Of a stretch of DNA of 64,000 bases, positions 58,700 to 64,000 are shown in pieces. The first letter of the stretch is position 1. Each line of letters starts with the position of its first letter. The notes beneath the pieces were generated by a model, which saw only the letters and a program-made list of their open reading frames with translations, ran no database searches and was not told the DNA's origin. The DNA is from Chrysaora quinquecirrha (taxonomy: Eukaryota > Cnidaria > Scyphozoa > Semaeostomeae > Pelagiidae), in contig JACTAT010000015.1 of the NCBI GenBank assembly GCA_014526335.1, forward strand, positions 2,158,917 through 2,222,916, in the 5' to 3' direction. The translations under genes and the position numbers were made by a program.

Positions 58700-59371
58700 C
58701 AGGGTGGTGATGTGTGGAGGAGCGTAGACTACGACGAATGTAAGTCTATACACGCTGTAGGGGGCGGTTATTATCAAGCTTGATATGGTGGATTATGTTT
58801 GCAGAGGCGGACTAGCATGCTTGATGTGGTGGATTGTCATGCTTCATAAGGCGGTTAAGGCTTTCAGAGGCGGGTAATTAAGCTCGAAGTGGTTGATAAG
58901 GTTTTAGTAAAAACAAAATATATGTGTAAAACGTGTCTTTACTAATCTTGACTGCGTGCGAAGATCGTTGTTTCAGGTCTTGTTTAACGTGTAGAAAACA
59001 CGGAGCCAGAGAGAGAGACGTGATTCATGATGTAACTCTGTTGATGACTATTGCTATTGCTCAACTGACTGACTTATTTTACAATACAATACAATTTATA
59101 ACGAATTACTTGGTTTCGAACCGACATCAATAATTACGAAAACTGTGAACACCAACAAAGGTTAAAAAGAAGTAAAAGTGTCAACGAGGAGGAAAACGTA
59201 TTGAAAGTAAAACAAAACAAGCGAAAGTTGTTTACTAGCAACGATGTTGTTTTGTGGTTGCTAGTGTAGCTAGTAAGAGTGACGCTACAAGGTTTGCAGA
59301 GGCGGGTTATTATCCTAGGAGGGATGGATAATTTATGCTTGATGCAGCGGATCGGGTTGTGGAGACAGATG
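58700..59371. repeat. Repeat element split by the LTR insertion
   Basis: 'tgcttgatgtggtggat' and 'cagaggcgggtaatta' recur several times. 'atgcttgatgcagcggat' lies just left of the LTR element and its inverse 'ttatccaccacatcaagcat' just right (61105), so the LTR element landed inside this older repeat. Confidence 0.55.
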
Positions 59372-59864
59372 TGTCACGATACCAACTTTTTCATTCATTC
59401 TTAAATGTATTTTTCTTCTGGAAGTATATTTAATTCTCTGCCTTTTCACTGCTTAGCTTGTACTTCCTTACAACGTAATAGCCTCTCTTTCGTATCTCTC
59501 AGTATTCACTTATGGTTGATGACTAGTTGTTTTTGTAACGTAGGTTCGTCTTTTTACGTAAATCTTAAGGAACACCTTTCCTGTTATTCTTGTATATGAT
59601 TGGTTAGTTTTAATTCTTATTTCCGCCTATGTTCCAATATATTCTGTAACTTTTAGTTTATTCTTCGGTTATCGTTGTGTGTCGTAATAGATCGCTACTA
59701 CACGGTAATTCCGGATCTCACTGGAGACCCGTTAGCCTTGTATATAGTTTATGTTCTTTTTATTATGATTGCTGTATATAGCCACACTTGTGTGTTCTAT
59801 TCGCTCGTGCCTTTTGGATTGAATCATCTCTAACACTGGTGACAGGAAAACGGCTCTCCTCACA
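59372..59864 (+). repeat. 5' LTR
   Basis: Starts TGTCACGATACC and ends CTCCTCACA. Pairs with 60546-61039. Confidence 0.93.
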
Positions 59865-60545
59865 TTTTGGTGATAGAATATCGATCAAATGGAGCTCAAG
59901 ATGAATGAACATCTTCAGAGTCCAGCCTACGCCGAGAAACGAAAAGAAGATTCGATGGATTGTTAAAAGTAAGATTGTGTGAAGTTTTCTTTTCTTTCAA
60001 ATACTGAAGCAAAGTAAAGACTATGGTTTTCTGATATTGGACACTCCAGATTTGCAGATTTGGTTTTTTGTGGTAAGAATTTGAGAATTTGAGATTCAGT
60101 TTTTTCAAGCAATGACGTATTAACATTTCGTAAAAATGGCAACTGTGCACTCCTTCGATGTTGTTCATGGTCAGCATGCTCACGGTATCCAGCAGAGTGC
60201 CGCATTTGGGATACAATATTTGTTTTGTTTGAAAGTACTTGGGATGTACTTCGTGGAGATCTTCAGGACTATCATAGCAGTAAGGCACTTTTTATCGTTT
60301 AATTTTATGTTAGGTTCTTTTTAGTTTTTATTCAGTTTTATTCGACATATATTTAAGAAGACAGCCAACAGAGGCAAAAAAAAAATGGACATTATTGAAT
60401 TATACAATGCAGTTTAAAAATGGACATCAGCTTAGTTTAGCAAAAGAAATAACGTTTTTTGTGTAACCTTATTGTGTAGCTTGAGTTATTTGTAGTTTTT
60501 GTAGTTAAGTTGAAACAGGGGACGTTTCAACGTAGGGGGAAGGTA

Positions 60546-61039
60546 TGTCACGATACCAACTTTTTCATTCATTCTTAAATGTATTTTTCTTCTGGAAGTA
60601 TATTTAATTCTCTGCCTTTTCACTGCTTAGCTTGTACTTCCTTACAACGTAATAGCCTCTCTTTCGTATCTCTCAGTATTCACTTATGGTTGATGACTAG
60701 TTGTTTTTGTAACGTAGGTTCGTCTTTTTACGTAAATCTTAAGGAACACCTTTCCTGTTATTCTTGTATATGATTGGTTAGTTTTAATTCTTATTTCCGC
60801 CTATGTTCCAATATATTCTGTAACTTTTAGTTTATTCTTCGGTTATCGTTGTGTGTCGTAATAGATCGCTACTACACGGTAATTCCGGATCTCACTGGAG
60901 ACCCGTTAGCCTTGTATATAGTTTATGTTCTTTTTATTATGATTGCTGTATATAGCCACACTTGTGTGTTCTATTCGCTCGTGCCTTTTGGATTGAATCA
61001 TCTCTAACACTGGTGACAGGAAAAACGGCTCTCCTCACA
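60546..61039 (+). repeat. 3' LTR
   Basis: Same as the 5' LTR plus one A in 'aggaaaaacgg'. Followed by the GATG duplication. Confidence 0.93.
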
Positions 61040-61632
61040 GATGTCGCTATGCTTTAACCCAAACGTAACAATCAAATTCACTTGGATCTGTAGTAATTAT
61101 CCACCACATCAAGCATTATTAACACCCTTATGTAGCGCATATCCATCACTTACTAGTGCGTACAGGTTAGCAAGCACCAGACTAGACTTATTATATTGAG
61201 TCCCAGTTATCACTGCGCCACCTGAAGTTGTTGTAAAAAGGCTGCTCAGACTGATTGTAGCGAACTGCTGTTGTTGTTAAGCAAAGCATCTCTCAACCAC
61301 AAGTGAAACTCACAAAAAACTAGCTAAATATTCACTCAAACCCTACCAACTCTCCCGTAACATTCACTCAAAAACCCTATGCCCAGTCATCATAAGATTA
61401 ACTGAAAAATGCACTGTGTCCAGTAAAACTCGTGCAAGAAACCAAAAGTTTTTTGCGGTGAAATTTTCAAACACAAGAGCTCACGACTTGCTAAAAAAAC
61501 ATCGTCAAGATGCGACAATGCTGCTCTTCGGAGCAAAGATTAAGACCAGAGAACGAAGATTGCGGTTGCAGAGCACAGCTGGCGATGCAATGGAAAAGCT
61601 TGTGGTGATAATCAAAGTGCGTCGTGGCAGTT

Positions 61633-62460
61633 AGGAGTTTGCCAAACGATCAAACATTGTTTATCAAACAGCAGAAATTTGCTTATTTAACAATGTTTGA
61701 ACGTTTGGCCACGTCACAATACATCGCTTGTGAAACAATTTTTACTAGTGAAAAGTAGAGATTTTTTACATTTTTCAGAATCATTGGTCAGCAAATCTGC
61801 CTGTCGGGTAATGTTTTGTTATCTTGCCAAACGATCAAACATTATTCAAGAAACAGCCGAAGTTTGCTTGTTAAACATTGTTTGACCACGTTGTAAAGCA
61901 CTGCTCAGCTTGTGAAACAATTTTAACTTGTGAAAAGTAGAAATGTTTTACAGTTTCACAAAACAAATCGTAAGCAAATCCTGACTCTCAAGCAATGTTT
62001 TGTTACGTTGCTAAACGATTAAACATTAATCAACAAACATCCGCAATTTGCTGGTTAAACATAATGTTTGATCGTTTAGTCATGTTGAAAAACACCGTTT
62101 GACAAAAGAATTTTACTTTTGTAAAGTAGAAATGTCTTACAATTTTTCATAACCATAGGTAATAAAGAAAATTCTGAGTGTCAAGCCATGGGAAGTGAGG
62201 GGGCTTGGAGGCTTGAGCGCCCCATAAATGTTGAAAACAATAGTGTGATGTCATAAATCATTACGTCATCAAATACTTTACTGTTGTTCAGCCCCCCCCC
62301 CCAATCTGAAATTCCTTCCGACGGTCTTGGAAAAGCAGAAATATTTTTCAAAACCATTGATAAGCAAATTCTTCTTATCGAGCAATGTTTTGTGACATGG
62401 CCAACAGGCAAACATTACTTGCAAAGTAATCGCAAATGTTCGGCACATAATGTTTGATTC
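61633..62460. mobile_element. Cluster of MITE-core copies (GGCCCTGGCCAAACG family)
   Basis: Four head-to-tail copies (about 61633-61800, 61825-61985, 61990-62130 and 62340-62460) of a unit with 'gccaaacgatcaaacatt', 'caaacagc.gaa.tttgct', 'cgtttggccacgt', 'tgtgaaacaattttaact' and 'aagtagaaatgttttac'. Spacing is about 170 bp in the first three; the fourth is separated by unrelated sequence. Confidence 0.65.
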
Positions 62461-62574
62461 TTCTCCCGTTTGTCTTTGTGTTTCGGCAATGTTGAGTCTT
62501 TTTCATTGTCATATATATTTGTATTATCATGAATGGCATTCGGATAGATTTTTTCCCAAGTGATATACCACAAT

Positions 62575-62665
62575 AGATGGGGCTCCGACCTTGACTCCAT
62601 GATTAGAGAGCCAACGACGTTTCCACTGAGCTAGAGAACTCAATGAAATCGTCGAGTGACTCTCA
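62575..62665 (-). mobile_element. tRNA-derived SINE fragment (GATTTCATTGAGCT family)
   Basis: The inverse reads 'cgatttcattgagttctc', 'cgtcgttggctctctaat' and 'aaggtcggagcccc', matching 57855-57945. Confidence 0.6.
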
Positions 62666-62911
62666 GAGTACACATAATACAACCCAAGGCTCTGCTTCCG
62701 TTTGACTTTATTTTTCGGCTATTTTCAGGCCTTTTCAGTACCATATATTTTTATATCTATATTTATCTTGAATGGAAAACACTAAGATAGATTTTTGAAG
62801 CTATTCTTGAGCATCCAGCAATTCCATTCAACTAAATAGCGATAGCTATGAGTGATGTAGCTAATAATTCTAATGGTATATCAATGCGAAGGGGAACAGA
62901 AGGCAGCGTTA

Positions 62912-63170
62912 GAGTGGGCTAAACTAGGAGACATGTTACATGCGACATTGTATTCGGCGTGTCTCCCAGGTGAGATAAACGTGAGAAGCGAGAACATTTC
63001 CCCCAAGTTGCGGAGACAAGAAATGCTTCTGTTGCCTCCCAGAAACATTTTCAAGTCTCTCACCAAATTTTGTCGCACGCTACAAATTTTCCGAATTGGC
63101 TAAAATGGGAGACATCGAGGGGACATGTAATGTTGCACGTGACATGTCTCCTAGTTTAGCAAAGCCTTTA
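62912..63170. mobile_element. MITE, GCTAAACTAGGAGACA family
   Basis: Left 'gggctaaactaggagacatg' and right 'gacatgtctcctagtttagc' form excellent inverted ends. The core contains 'gagacaagaaatgcttctg'. Confidence 0.85.
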
Positions 63171-64000
63171 GGGTTCTGCTTGTAGTTGATAAAGGAAGCA
63201 TACAACTAACAACGACGAGATCGAAATCAGGAAATAAATAACGAATTTATTTAATAAATATGAAGTAAACAGTCTTTTTAACTTTTGAACCCAAATGTGG
63301 CTAATAAAATTTCGTCTTTCACAGAAAGAAGACCTCCTTGCATGGACCACAATAACGTAGCAGCAGATGAAATTGAAAGATGAAAATTGGCTGAGCATCT
63401 GGATAATGAACAAAACAGCTAATTGAAAAGTAGTTCACTGTGAGTTCATATTCTAATCTGGATGAAGTACTCTAAGAATTGATGAATTTATGAGAAGTGA
63501 TTGGTTCTGGGAAATCTCTACAAGGTGAACAATAGCACCATACTGAGGCTAGATTCGTATGTCTTACTGTTCAAAAATTAAGGCAAAGCGTAATATAGTG
63601 CAGAAGTTCGAAGAAATACCGAACAAGAGAAGTTAATGAAATGAGTAATTACTTCGAGGAACTTGACTCGACGTTAATTATACGATAAGGAACTAAAAAG
63701 TATCGACAAATTGTTTTAGAAGGAACTAAAAGGTTCCTAGATTTGTTGAAAAACGCCGGCATATAATAAAAACAAATAAAACTACCTGATGAAATATTTA
63801 TGTAGAAGGATTTAATCAACATAACATGCTAAAAAGGACAGAGAAGAATTAAGAGCAATCAAATTGTCCTTTTGTCTTGCACTGCAAGTAATAACAAATT
63901 TACAATGCTTCTTTGAAGACTGCAACAGGAAATTACCGTCAAGGTTTCTCTAATGAAGTAAGAACATTAATGCAACAAGAGGCTTTGAGCAGTTGCAGTT

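Larger units (their letters stand above)
59372..61039 (+). mobile_element. Non-autonomous LTR retrotransposon
   Basis: Two LTRs (59372-59864, 493 bp; 60546-61039, 494 bp) look identical except for one A in an A-run. They have TG...CA ends and are flanked by a 4-bp duplication GATG (59368-59371 and 61040-61043). A primer-binding-like TGG lies 3-4 bases inside the left LTR. A purine tract 'agggggaagg' precedes the right LTR. The internal region is only 681 bp and has no gag or pol, so it is a TRIM/LARD-type element moved by another element's enzymes. Near-identical LTRs mean a recent insertion. A minus-strand open frame of 130 codons at 59896-60288 shows no domain and I do not count it as a gene. 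Confidence 0.92.
50993..64000. other. Right flank: repeat-rich, no supported gene
   Basis: No open frame here shows a domain, signal peptide or consistent splice phases. It should contain the promoter of the secreted-protein gene just right of 50992. Identified contents are listed separately: hAT-like MITEs, an LTR element, SINE copies and MITE fragments. Most of 51000-53700 and 63200-64000 is unassigned AT-rich sequence with repeated 'gacttattacacgagtccc'-type fragments. Confidence 0.55.

Noticed and set aside
59896..60288. 130-codon minus-strand frame inside the LTR element
   Set aside because: No recognisable motif, and antisense to the element; probably chance.

Overview
The window is animal nuclear DNA. 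Genes are split into short exons by GT-AG introns. Two genes are clear orthologues of conserved animal proteins (TTC17 and TMEM41B). The rest is AT-rich and full of MITEs, tRNA-derived SINEs, simple repeats and one young LTR element. It looks like an invertebrate. A cnidarian is my guess, from the cysteine/poly-proline and PA14 secreted protein, but nothing here proves the lineage. Exon boundaries below were read by hand from splice signals and codon phase; treat them as good to about 2 bases.

Layout: every gene I can support is on the minus strand. At 2118-7149 lies a TTC17 orthologue of 7 exons and 402 codons. It stops after the N-terminal half and has AATAAA signals 15 bases past the stop. 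At 9217-15134 lies an intact TMEM41B orthologue of 7 exons and 291 codons. From 50992 down to either 30905 or about 17042 runs a large secreted-protein locus. In transcript order it encodes a signal peptide, one 2.26-kb exon of Lys/Glu/Asp/Gln-rich decapeptide-type repeats, about a dozen small phase-1 exons each carrying typically two cysteines around a poly-proline or Gly/Ala linker, two larger Cys exons, and a basic exon. Splicing can then go to a His-rich terminal exon (30905-31011) with its own poly(A) signal. It can also run on in matching phase into three PA14-type domains (28576-23405), an acidic Asp/Ser/Asn-rich region (22145-20661) and one of two candidate last exons (20348-20484 or 17042-17794). 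No second signal-peptide exon was found before the PA14 part, so one gene with two 3' ends is favoured over two genes. I do not recognise this protein as a whole.

Five coding breaks in this locus are each fixed by restoring one base, and one by removing one base, mostly at homopolymers. The exon lengths agree exactly with this. I read them as residual assembly indels rather than a dead gene.

The right end, 50993-64000, has no supportable gene. It holds two hAT-like MITEs with perfect 8-bp target duplications, a 1.67-kb LTR element with nearly identical 493/494-bp LTRs and a 4-bp target duplication, SINE copies, and a cluster of partial MITE copies.
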